13,010 bases of DNA from the NCBI GenBank assembly GCA_946061795.1, contig CAMGSK010000026.1, forward strand, positions 1 to 13,010, given 5' to 3'. The DNA is from an uncultured Elusimicrobium sp. GTDB lineage: Bacteria > Elusimicrobiota > Elusimicrobia > Elusimicrobiales > Elusimicrobiaceae. The position numbers were made by a program, and so were the translations under genes. Position 1 is the first letter of the stretch. Every line of letters starts with the position of its first letter. Positions 6,625 to 12,740 of this stretch are shown here, one piece after another. The notes beneath the pieces are model-generated. The model did no database searches and was not told the DNA's origin. It saw only the letters and a program-made list of their open reading frames with translations.

Positions 6625-7035
6625 TCAGCGGGAGGAGAGGTGGAGCGAACGGTAAAATTTCTGGCAAAACAAAGCTTTGACTCCTACCTCTTTTAAACGG
6701 GCCTGCAAGTCCCGGTCCGACGTGACTGCTATGACGCGCGCGCCGGATTGGCTCAGATAGGCTGCCTCTTGGAAAATATAATCATCGGCGCTGGCTTCTT
6801 CGGAAAAGATGACGTGCACCCCCGCGCGGTAGAGCGGGCCGACGGGCCGGTAAGCTCCGTCAAACACCACGCGGTATTCGTGCATGCAGTATTTCTCGTC
6901 GCAGGAGACGGCTTCCATAAAGTCCAAAAATTCCGCGGTCACGTCTTCTTCCGTCCGGGCGAACTGCCACAGAAAGCTGCGTACTAAGTTTAGTCCGTCT
7001 ATCAGATATACGGTGGGTTTGGTGGTCACGTACAT
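6625..7035 (-). CDS. NYN domain (YacP-like PIN fold) putative RNase
   Basis: The 136-residue protein fits a compact NYN/YacP domain, a PIN-like fold found in RNA-processing nucleases. The acidic residues are placed as in the family: VYLIDGLNLVRSF (Asp13, Asn16), VVFDG (Asp59), a metal-site segment SEEASADDYI (Glu80, Asp84, Asp85), and VTSDRDLQ (Asp107). YacP-type proteins (Rae1 in Bacillus) cleave mRNA at the ribosome, but which RNA this one acts on is unknown. The ATG at 7035-7033 is preceded by CAGGA about 7 nt upstream. The frame stays open much further upstream, but that part runs through the tmRNA gene on the other strand and is not coding. At 136 residues it is shorter than YacP (about 170). 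Its neighbours are tRNA-Leu downstream and the divergent ssrA gene upstream. Confidence 0.82.
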   Translation of the reverse strand: MYVTTKPTVYLIDGLNLVRSFLWQFARTEEDVTAEFLDFMEAVSCDEKYCMHEYRVVFDGAYRPVGPLYRAGVHVIFSEEASADDYIFQEAAYLSQSGARVIAVTSDRDLQARLKEVGVKALFCQKFYRSLHLSSR

Positions 7036-7072
7036 GAAATTTCCTGGCGCGTATTGTGCGCGCGGCGTAAAA

Positions 7073-7100
7073 TTGGTATAAGAAAATGATACAATATAAT
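7073..7100 (+). promoter_or_regulatory. Sigma-70-type promoter for tmRNA
   Basis: A perfect TATAAT (7095-7100) lies 16 bp after TTGGTA (7073-7078). Transcription would start near 7107 and give a leader of about 48 nt before the mature tmRNA 5' end, to be removed by RNase P. This 119-nt gap also separates tmRNA from the divergent NYN gene. Confidence 0.65.
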
Positions 7101-7154
7101 ACCTTACTTCGGCAGGAAAGCCGGGTGGTCTTTGACAATTTCCGTGCAATTTAC

Positions 7155-7497
7155 GGGGGTGTAATAGATTCGACGGGTGTCTGTTATGACTCGGGAGCAG
7201 GTGCCGGTTGGCCAGGCCGGCTAAAACAGGGCCAAAAAAATAACTAACGACAATCAAGTCGCTTGGGCTAACGCTTAGTCCACTGCCGCTTTGACGCTTT
7301 TCACACGCCAAGGCAAGGCAGTCATCATGTGAAATGCGGCGCAACGGGCGCGTTTCGTCCTTTTGCGCTTAAGACCAACGGAACAAACCGCAGGGGTGCC
7401 GCCGTGCGCTTACCCCGCGGTTAACCAAGCGCGGCTAAACCTGTAGGGCCTGAGTTGTTAGGGCGTTCGGACGGGGGTGCGAATCCCCCCACCTCCA
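7155..7497 (+). ncRNA. ssrA: tmRNA (transfer-messenger RNA)
   Basis: tmRNA with SmpB rescues stalled ribosomes and adds a degradation tag. The tRNA-like ends are clear: GGGGGTG (7155-7161) pairs with CACCTCC (7490-7496), the discriminator is A7497, and the 5' side continues into the conserved AATAGATTCGACGGG. The T-arm stem (7473-7477 with 7485-7489) encloses the loop TGCGAAT. CCA is not encoded. Pseudoknot PK1 is visible: stem 1 at 7203-7207 with 7217-7221, stem 2 at 7208-7213 with 7230-7235. The tag frame ends at TAG 7276-7278. Aligning TAACT (7241-7245) with the usual TAGTC context makes AAC at 7246 the resume codon and gives the tag NDNQVAWANA. Starting at ACT 7243 would add a Thr. Both the missing Ala/Gly resume codon and the ANA ending are unusual. 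The RNA is single-piece, not permuted. Confidence 0.96.
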
Positions 7498-7506
7498 CTT
7501 TTTAGA

Positions 7507-7540
7507 CGGAATAAACACCGCGCGGAGCGGGTTTATTCCG
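7507..7540 (+). terminator. Stem-loop downstream of tmRNA
   Basis: Ten-nt perfect arms CGGAATAAAC (7507-7516) and GTTTATTCCG (7531-7540) are extended inward by CCG/CGG. The hairpin begins 10 nt after the tmRNA 3' end and lies 53 nt before the phosphohexomutase start. No T-run follows; the only T-run (CTTTTT, 7498-7503) lies before it. It may be a weak terminator, a 3'-processing signal, or a readthrough element into the next gene. Confidence 0.5.
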
Positions 7541-7592
7541 GGTGTGTGCGGAAATTGAAACGGATTTTTTCATTTATTTACGGAGGGCTTTT

Positions 7593-9002
7593 ATGGCCGC
7601 TGAAATTAAGTTTGGCACCGACGGTTGGAGAGGCGTAATCGCCTGGGATTTTACGTATGAAAACGTGCGCCGCGCCGCTCAGGCGCTGGCGGATTACGTC
7701 AACGAAAACGCTCCCGCACAGGAAAGCGGAAGAACGGCCAAGGTGTTTGTGGGATATGACCGCCGGTTTATGTCGGATTTATTCGCGGCGGACGTGGCCA
7801 GCATTTTGCGCTCCAACAAAATTGACGTCACTCTTTCCGACCGGCCCGTTCCCACGCCTATGGTCAGCGCGCTGACGTTGCGCAAGTTTTGGCTGGGCAT
7901 CATGGTGACGGCCAGCCATAATCCCGCGCAATACAACGGAATCAAAGTCAAAGTGGCCGGCCGTTCCGCCGCTACGCGCGAGACCAAGGAAATAGAACAA
8001 TTTGTGGACGCCAATCCCGTTTTGTTTTTATACGGACAAAAAGCCGAACAAAAAGATTTGACGGATTTGTATCAAAAATATTTAGCCTCTGCGGCCAATC
8101 TGAAAAAAATCGCCTCGCTGAAAGGGGTGATTGCGGTGGATTATATGTACGGCGCGGCGGCCGGGTGGCTGGAGAAGCTGCTTCCGTCCAACAAAATTGC
8201 AGCCATTCATGAAGAACATGACCCCACGTTCCGCGGGCTGCAGCCGGATCCGTCGTTGAAAAATTTGGGTGATTTGAAAAAAACCGTTTTGGCTAAAAAG
8301 GCCGTTGTCGGCGTGGCTTTTGACGGAGACGGAGACCGTTTTGGCGTTTTGGACGAAAAAGGCAACTATATTACGCCCTGCTTGGTGGCGGCGGTGATTT
8401 TGGACTATCTGACCAAAACCAAAAAATTGAAAGGCAAAGTGGTGCAGACCGTGTCCATGGGATATCTGCCCAAACGCATCGCCCGCGCCTGCGGCCTGCC
8501 GTACGAGGAAGTGCCCGTCGGATTTAAAAACGTGGCGGAAGTCATGGGGTTGGAAGAAGTGGCTTTCGGCGTGGAAGAAGCAGGCGGTTATTCGTGGAAG
8601 GGGGGAGCTTCGGACCGGGACGGCTTGTCCGTGGCGCTGATGTGGTTGGAAATTATGGCTTCCACTAAAAAGAAACCTTCCGAACTCTGCGAAGCCGTGG
8701 CCAAAGAGTACGGCGCGTCCGTCTATTTGCGGCGGGATTTGCCTGCCGCTAAAGCGGTGGACAAAGCGGCGTTTGTGGAAAAACTGCGCAAAAAACTGCC
8801 CAAAAAGATCGGAGCGTTTAAAGTGGCGGAAATTTCCACGCTGGACGGGTTAAAAGTGTATTTTGAAAACGACGAATGGCTGCTTGTGCGCCCGTCGGGT
8901 ACGGAACCTTTGGTGCGCGTATATGCCGAGACGGCCACCAAAAAAGACACGCAGGTATTGCTGGATTTTGGCGAAAAGTTGGTCGCCCAATATATTAAGT
9001 AG
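7593..9002 (+). CDS. Phosphoglucomutase/phosphomannomutase family protein
   Basis: The 469-residue alpha-D-phosphohexomutase interconverts sugar 1- and 6-phosphates and so feeds nucleotide-sugar and cell-surface glycan synthesis. All four family motifs are seen: KFGTDGWRG at the N-terminus, the phosphoserine loop TASHNP (Ser108), the Mg site DGDGDR (Asp244, Asp246, Asp248), the sugar loop VEEAGGYSW (327-335), and the phosphate loop RPSGTEP (433-439). The EE-A-GG sugar loop is closer to the GEESGG form of glucose enzymes than to PMM/PGM GEMSGH. Phosphoglucomutase is therefore somewhat favoured, but the substrate cannot be fixed. The ATG at 7593 has GGAGGG 5 nt upstream; an earlier in-frame ATG at 7542 lacks support. 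The gene follows tmRNA and precedes a response regulator after 8 nt. Confidence 0.92.
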   Translation: MAAEIKFGTDGWRGVIAWDFTYENVRRAAQALADYVNENAPAQESGRTAKVFVGYDRRFMSDLFAADVASILRSNKIDVTLSDRPVPTPMVSALTLRKFWLGIMVTASHNPAQYNGIKVKVAGRSAATRETKEIEQFVDANPVLFLYGQKAEQKDLTDLYQKYLASAANLKKIASLKGVIAVDYMYGAAAGWLEKLLPSNKIAAIHEEHDPTFRGLQPDPSLKNLGDLKKTVLAKKAVVGVAFDGDGDRFGVLDEKGNYITPCLVAAVILDYLTKTKKLKGKVVQTVSMGYLPKRIARACGLPYEEVPVGFKNVAEVMGLEEVAFGVEEAGGYSWKGGASDRDGLSVALMWLEIMASTKKKPSELCEAVAKEYGASVYLRRDLPAAKAVDKAAFVEKLRKKLPKKIGAFKVAEISTLDGLKVYFENDEWLLVRPSGTEPLVRVYAETATKKDTQVLLDFGEKLVAQYIK

Positions 9003-9010
9003 GGGAAGGT

Positions 9011-9370
9011 ATGTTGCAAATTGCGCTGGTAGATGACTCCGTTATTTTGCGTTCCGCCATTCGGAACGTGTTGGATTCGTCCGGATACAACGTATTGTTT
9101 GAAGCGGGAAACTCCGCCGATTTGTTTGAAAAACTCCAGGAAAAAACGCCGGATTTGCTTTTGTTGGACGTATTTTTCCCGAAAGAGAACGGCTTGGACA
9201 TGTTGGCCCGTCTTAAAAAGCAGTACCCTTCCGTCAAAGTATTGGTGGTGACGGGCTTGAAACAGGCCAGTATTGCCGAAGAAGCCAAAAGGCTGGGCGC
9301 CTGCGGCGTTTTGTATAAACCTTTTGATACGGATGATTTGTTGCAGGCCGTCAAGCAAACACAAAATTAA
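9011..9370 (+). CDS. Single-domain response regulator (CheY-like receiver)
   Basis: The 119-residue protein is a receiver domain and nothing more. It has the acidic pair Asp8-Asp9, the phosphoacceptor Asp53 in LLLDVFFP, Thr81 (VVTG) and Lys103 (YKPF), all at standard spacing. There is no DNA-binding or enzyme output domain, so it probably acts by protein contact, as CheY or Spo0F do. No histidine kinase is in the window, and the partner is unknown. The ATG at 9011 is preceded by GGGGAAGGT and lies 8 nt after the phosphohexomutase stop, so the two are likely co-transcribed. A terminator follows. Chemotaxis, pilus control and a phosphorelay are all possible. The pilin gene downstream is suggestive but is separated by that terminator. 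Confidence 0.92.
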   Translation: MLQIALVDDSVILRSAIRNVLDSSGYNVLFEAGNSADLFEKLQEKTPDLLLLDVFFPKENGLDMLARLKKQYPSVKVLVVTGLKQASIAEEAKRLGACGVLYKPFDTDDLLQAVKQTQN

Positions 9371-9420
9371 AACTTGTGTTTGTCAAAATTTGCTTTTTTG
9401 TCGTTTTTGATTAAACTATT

Positions 9421-9463
9421 AAAGATCGCATTCAAATTTGTTTTTGGACTGCGGTCTTTTTTG
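9421..9463 (+). terminator. Intrinsic terminator after the response regulator gene
   Basis: Arms AAAGATCGCA (9421-9430) and TGCGGTCTTT (9450-9459) pair over 10 bp with one G-T pair, and the T-run continues to 9462. It lies about 50 nt after the receiver gene stop. The remaining 46 nt before the pilin start must hold the pilin promoter, but I see no convincing box. Confidence 0.8.
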
Positions 9464-9509
9464 TCGTATTTTTCTGAAAGTGTTTTAGTTCGTGCAGGGA
9501 GGTGGCTAT

Positions 9510-9968
9510 ATGAACGGAAAACAAGGGTTTACGTTGATTGAGCTGCTGGTCGTGGTGCTCATTATCGGTATTTTGTCCAGCATTGCGCTGCCGCAATACA
9601 CCAAAGCGGTGCAGAAGGCTCGCGGAACGGAGGCGATGATTGCCGGGCGCACGCTGGCCAACGCCGAAAATATTTATTATATGGGCGAAAAACTCTATAC
9701 CAGAGATTTGACCGCGCTGGATATAGAAATGCCGGAATTAAAATATTTTGAACTAGGCAGTAAGAACTTAGATAAAGTCATAGATACTTATACTGCTGTT
9801 GGAAACGAACCGGTGGCTACTTTTGCGCTTTATTCCAAAAAAGACGACGCGGAAGTCACTTATACGTTAAAAAGCGGAAAAGTCAGCAGCATTTCCTGTG
9901 CCGGTGCGGATTGCCGCGGTTATTTTGCCTGCAAGAGCGCGACTTCGACAGGATGCGCTTTGGAATAG
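9510..9968 (+). CDS. Type IV pilin / pseudopilin
   Basis: This complete 152-residue prepilin has a six-residue leader MNGKQG, then the prepilin peptidase site G6/F7 and FTLIELLVVVLIIGILSSIAL, the hydrophobic packing helix, with Glu5 of the mature protein present. The rest is a globular domain with four cysteines (130, 135, 141, 149) packed near the C-terminus, which implies one or two disulfide loops outside the cell. The ATG at 9510 has GGGAGGT about 7 nt upstream, so the frame's longer extension to 9492 is not needed. It resembles the partial pilin at the left edge at its N-terminal helix but has a different body. A short internal segment (about 9717-9806) is more AT-rich, with rare-looking codons. 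No assembly genes flank it. Terminators on both sides suggest a single-gene unit. Confidence 0.93.
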   Translation: MNGKQGFTLIELLVVVLIIGILSSIALPQYTKAVQKARGTEAMIAGRTLANAENIYYMGEKLYTRDLTALDIEMPELKYFELGSKNLDKVIDTYTAVGNEPVATFALYSKKDDAEVTYTLKSGKVSSISCAGADCRGYFACKSATSTGCALE

Positions 9969-9995
9969 AAGCGGGCTGTTTCGGCGTAAAAATAT

Positions 9996-10028
9996 AAAAG
10001 CCCCCGCTTATGACCCGGGGGCTTTTTT
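9996..10028. terminator. Bidirectional intrinsic terminator
   Basis: Arms AAAAGCCCCCG (9996-10006) and CGGGGGCTTTT (10016-10026) form an 11-bp stem with a 9-nt loop. Six T residues follow on the plus strand. On the minus strand the mirrored arm gives a four-T run, then ATATT. It lies between the convergent pilin (stop at 9968) and LOG-family gene (stop at 10043) and probably serves both. Confidence 0.92.
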
Positions 10029-10042
10029 GACGGATAAAGAAT

Positions 10043-10873
10043 TTATTTTATTTTGTAGTGTTTGGCGATAATGTCCCATGCTTCCTGCGCAGTATCTACG
10101 ATGTGGCAGGTGCGGGCTTCATCATTGTCAATCACGCCGTACGAGGCCAGCGCCTTAAAGTTGACCACGCTGTTCCAAAATTCTTTGCCGATGAGCACCA
10201 CCGGGATTTCGTCTTTTTTCCCGGTTTTAATCAGCGTCAGAATTTCAAACAATTCGTCAAACGTGCCGTATCCGCCCGGCAAAACCACAATGGCTTTTGA
10301 GCGCATGACCAAGTGCATTTTGCGGATGGCGAAATAGTGGAACAAAAAGGCCAAATTGTCTGAAATATATGGATTGGGGAACTGCTCGTGCGGCAGGGTG
10401 ATGTTGAACCCGATGCTGGTGCCGCCGTTTTCAAATGCGCCGCGGTTGGCCGCTTCCATCAGGCCCGGCCCGCCGCCGGTGACGACGGCAAAGCGGTTTT
10501 TGCCTTTTTTAACCACCAATTTGGCAAATTCGCGGCCCACTTCGTAATATTTGGACAGAGACAACAATCCCTCCGCTTCGCTGAGGCGTTCTTTTAAGGC
10601 TTTGTTGTTGGGGTTTTTGGCCAGGTTCTTTTTGGCCGCCGCCACGCGCGCTTTGGCTTCTTTTTCGGGCATGACGCGCGCGCTGCCGAAACAGACGACG
10701 GTTTGCGTAATATTGAGCGCTTTTAAATATAATTCGGGTTTGAGTACTTCCAGCTGAATGCGCACGGGGCGCAGAGAGGCCGTATTCAGCAGATCAACGT
10801 CTTCATAGGCCCGGATATAGGAACTTTTGTGTCCGGAGGAAGAAACGGATTGTTTTTTTGCACATTTTTTCAT
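10043..10873 (-). CDS. LOG family protein (TIGR00730-type, 'lysine decarboxylase-like' Rossmann fold)
   Basis: The 276-residue protein has the LOG signature: CFGSARV (61-67), VVTGGGPGLMEAANRGA (130-146), Arg184/Lys185 (FAIRKMH) and LPGGYGTFDELFE (198-210, Glu207). Family enzymes hydrolyse nucleoside 5'-monophosphates to base plus ribose-5-phosphate. In plants and some bacteria they activate cytokinins, while in others the substrate is AMP or another nucleotide. The old lysine decarboxylase label is wrong for the family. An N-terminal extension of about 55 residues plus a charged insert (70-105) match the longer type II form. The start ATG at 10873 lies 4 nt after the dxs stop, with a GGAG about 11 nt upstream, so it is read as the last gene of ispA-dxs-LOG. 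Next to isoprenoid genes, prenylated-adenine chemistry is imaginable, but nothing here proves it. Confidence 0.88.
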   Translation of the reverse strand: MKKCAKKQSVSSSGHKSSYIRAYEDVDLLNTASLRPVRIQLEVLKPELYLKALNITQTVVCFGSARVMPEKEAKARVAAAKKNLAKNPNNKALKERLSEAEGLLSLSKYYEVGREFAKLVVKKGKNRFAVVTGGGPGLMEAANRGAFENGGTSIGFNITLPHEQFPNPYISDNLAFLFHYFAIRKMHLVMRSKAIVVLPGGYGTFDELFEILTLIKTGKKDEIPVVLIGKEFWNSVVNFKALASYGVIDNDEARTCHIVDTAQEAWDIIAKHYKIK

Positions 10874-10877
10874 GGTG

Positions 10878-12731
10878 TTATTTGCTCCATTTTAGAATTT
10901 TTTCGGCCATGTGTTGCGGCGTCAAGCCCAGCTGTTCATGCAGCAGCGCCGCTTTTCCGTGTTCTACAAATTCATCAGGCAGTCCCAACCGCAAAAGACG
11001 GAAGGGTTTGTTTTGCTGCGTTAAGTATTCCGCCGCGGCGGAACCAAAACCTCCGCACAGCGCATTATCTTCCATGGTGACGACGAGCGGGGATTTTTTT
11101 AACGCTTCATTTAAAATATCCGTATCCAGCGGTTTGACGAAACGTGCATTAATAACGCCCGCGTCCACTCCCTTCTCTTTTAAAAGTTCCGCCGTTTCCA
11201 GCGCCGGATGCACCATGTTCCCTATAGCCGCTATGGTCAAGTCTTTTCCTTTTTTCAGCCATATGCCCTTGCCGACGGGCAGAGTTTTAAGTTCCTGGTC
11301 CGCCGGAACGTTAAAACCCGCTCCGCGCGGATAACGCAGGACAAAAGGTTTCCGTTCTTCCACGGCGGTTTTAAGCATATGGCCCAATTCGTTTTCATCG
11401 GCCGGTGCGGCGATGATCAAGTTTGGCGTACTGCGCAGAAAGCTCAAATCGTATGCGCCGTGATGTGTGGGACCGTCTTCTCCCACCAGCCCCGCGCGGT
11501 CCAGAGCGAATATGACGGGCAGATTCTGCAACGCCACATCATGCACGATTTGGTCATAGCAGCGCTGTGCAAAGGAAGAATAGACCGCCACAACGGGAAC
11601 CAGTCCTTCCGCGGCCAATCCGGCGGCGAAGGTGGCCGCATGTTCTTCGGCGATGCCTACGTCAAAAAAACGTTCCGGATAAGTCTGTCGGAATTCGGCC
11701 AGTCCCGTTCCTTCCGGCATGGCGGCGGTAATGGCGTTGATTCGTTTGTCGGATTTGGCCAGTTTCATCATGGCGTCGGAAAACGCTTTGGTAAACGTAA
11801 TGCGGTCGCTTTTGCCGATGGTATCGCCGGTGTCGGCGTCAAAAATGCCGACGCCGTGGAACTTAGTCGGTTTTTCCTCGGCGGGAGCATAGCCTTTTCC
11901 TTTTTTGGTGACGACGTGCAGCAAAACGGGGCCTTTGACGTTTTTGACGTTTTCCAGTACGTCAATCATTGCGTCTATGTCGTTGCCGTTGACGGGCCCG
12001 AAATAGCGAAATCCCATTTCTTCAAAAATCGTCCCTGGGAACAAAATGGAGCGTGCGCGTTTGGCCAGTTTGGCGGCGTTGTTGCCCAATTCGTCAAAAC
12101 GTTTTAAAAAATTGGTGGCTTTTTCTTCCGCCAGCTGTACGTATTTTTTGGTCAGCAGCTTGGTCAAAAACTGCCCCAGCGCGCCGACGCGTTTGGAAAT
12201 AAACATCTGGTTGTCGTTTAAAATGACCAACATGTCCGTGGCCAAAAGTCCGGCGTTTTGCATGGCTTCGTAGGCCATGCCTCCGGTCAGTGCGCCGTCG
12301 GCCACCAGCGCGACGACTTTGGCGTCGGATTTCTTTTGGTCGCGCGCAATGGCCATGCCCAACGCGGCCGACAATGCCGTGCTGGCGTGGCCCACGCCGA
12401 ATTCGTCGTATTTGCTTTCACTGCGTTTGGGGAAGCCGCTCAGTCCTCCCTTTTGACGGATAGTGTGAAATTTGCCTTGCCGGCCCGTGAGCAGTTTGTG
12501 GGCGTATGCCTGATGGCCGGTGTCAAACACCAGCTTATCTTTGGGGGTGTCAAACACATAGTGCAGGGCGGTGATAATCTCCACCGCGCCTAAACTGGAG
12601 CCCAAATGACCGCCGTTTTTGCTGGTGGTGCGGATGATTTCCTCGCGGATTTCCCGGCACAATTCGGGCAGCAGTTCTCTTTTGATGTTGCGCAAATCGG
12701 CGGGAGTTTTGACGGTGGGCAATACTTTCAT
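10878..12731 (-). CDS. dxs: 1-Deoxy-D-xylulose-5-phosphate synthase
   Basis: This thiamine-diphosphate enzyme joins pyruvate and glyceraldehyde-3-phosphate and starts the non-mevalonate (MEP/DXP) isoprenoid pathway; DXP also feeds thiamine and pyridoxal synthesis. The 617-residue length is normal. Motifs are NGGHLGSSLG (His42), TGHQAYAHK (His73), VADGALTGGMAYEAMQNAG (Asp145), LNDNQMFIS (Asn174, Mg/ThDP site), FDVGIAEEHAATFAAG (Glu362, which activates the cofactor) and GEDGPTHHGAYD. The first Gly of the usual GDG is Ala144 here. The ATG at 12731 has AAGGAG 5-6 nt upstream and follows the ispA stop by 9 nt. The ispA-dxs pairing is widespread and supports a shared isoprenoid role. Confidence 0.97.
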   Translation of the reverse strand: MKVLPTVKTPADLRNIKRELLPELCREIREEIIRTTSKNGGHLGSSLGAVEIITALHYVFDTPKDKLVFDTGHQAYAHKLLTGRQGKFHTIRQKGGLSGFPKRSESKYDEFGVGHASTALSAALGMAIARDQKKSDAKVVALVADGALTGGMAYEAMQNAGLLATDMLVILNDNQMFISKRVGALGQFLTKLLTKKYVQLAEEKATNFLKRFDELGNNAAKLAKRARSILFPGTIFEEMGFRYFGPVNGNDIDAMIDVLENVKNVKGPVLLHVVTKKGKGYAPAEEKPTKFHGVGIFDADTGDTIGKSDRITFTKAFSDAMMKLAKSDKRINAITAAMPEGTGLAEFRQTYPERFFDVGIAEEHAATFAAGLAAEGLVPVVAVYSSFAQRCYDQIVHDVALQNLPVIFALDRAGLVGEDGPTHHGAYDLSFLRSTPNLIIAAPADENELGHMLKTAVEERKPFVLRYPRGAGFNVPADQELKTLPVGKGIWLKKGKDLTIAAIGNMVHPALETAELLKEKGVDAGVINARFVKPLDTDILNEALKKSPLVVTMEDNALCGGFGSAAAEYLTQQNKPFRLLRLGLPDEFVEHGKAALLHEQLGLTPQHMAEKILKWSK

Positions 12732-12740
12732 GCGCGCTCC

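Noticed and set aside
6113..6655. A 180-codon plus-strand frame over psd and tRNA-Leu
   Set aside because: It runs through a tRNA and a terminator on the other strand and has no recognisable domain.
7132..7137. TTGACA just upstream of tmRNA as its -35 box
   Set aside because: At 16-18 bp spacing the -10 would fall in the GGGGGTG acceptor strand of the mature RNA. The TTGGTA/TATAAT pair upstream fits better.
7036..7344. N-terminal extension of the NYN gene by 103 codons
   Set aside because: It runs through the tmRNA gene on the opposite strand and has no family similarity; the domain begins at the ATG at 7035 with a ribosome site.
8723..9364. A 213-codon minus-strand frame opposite the phosphomutase end and the receiver gene
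   Set aside because: Both plus-strand genes have intact catalytic motifs; the antisense frame spans their boundary and has no domain pattern.
11208..12107. A 299-codon plus-strand frame opposite dxs
   Set aside because: Low-complexity Phe/Gly/His-rich translation with no motif; dxs on the minus strand is certain.
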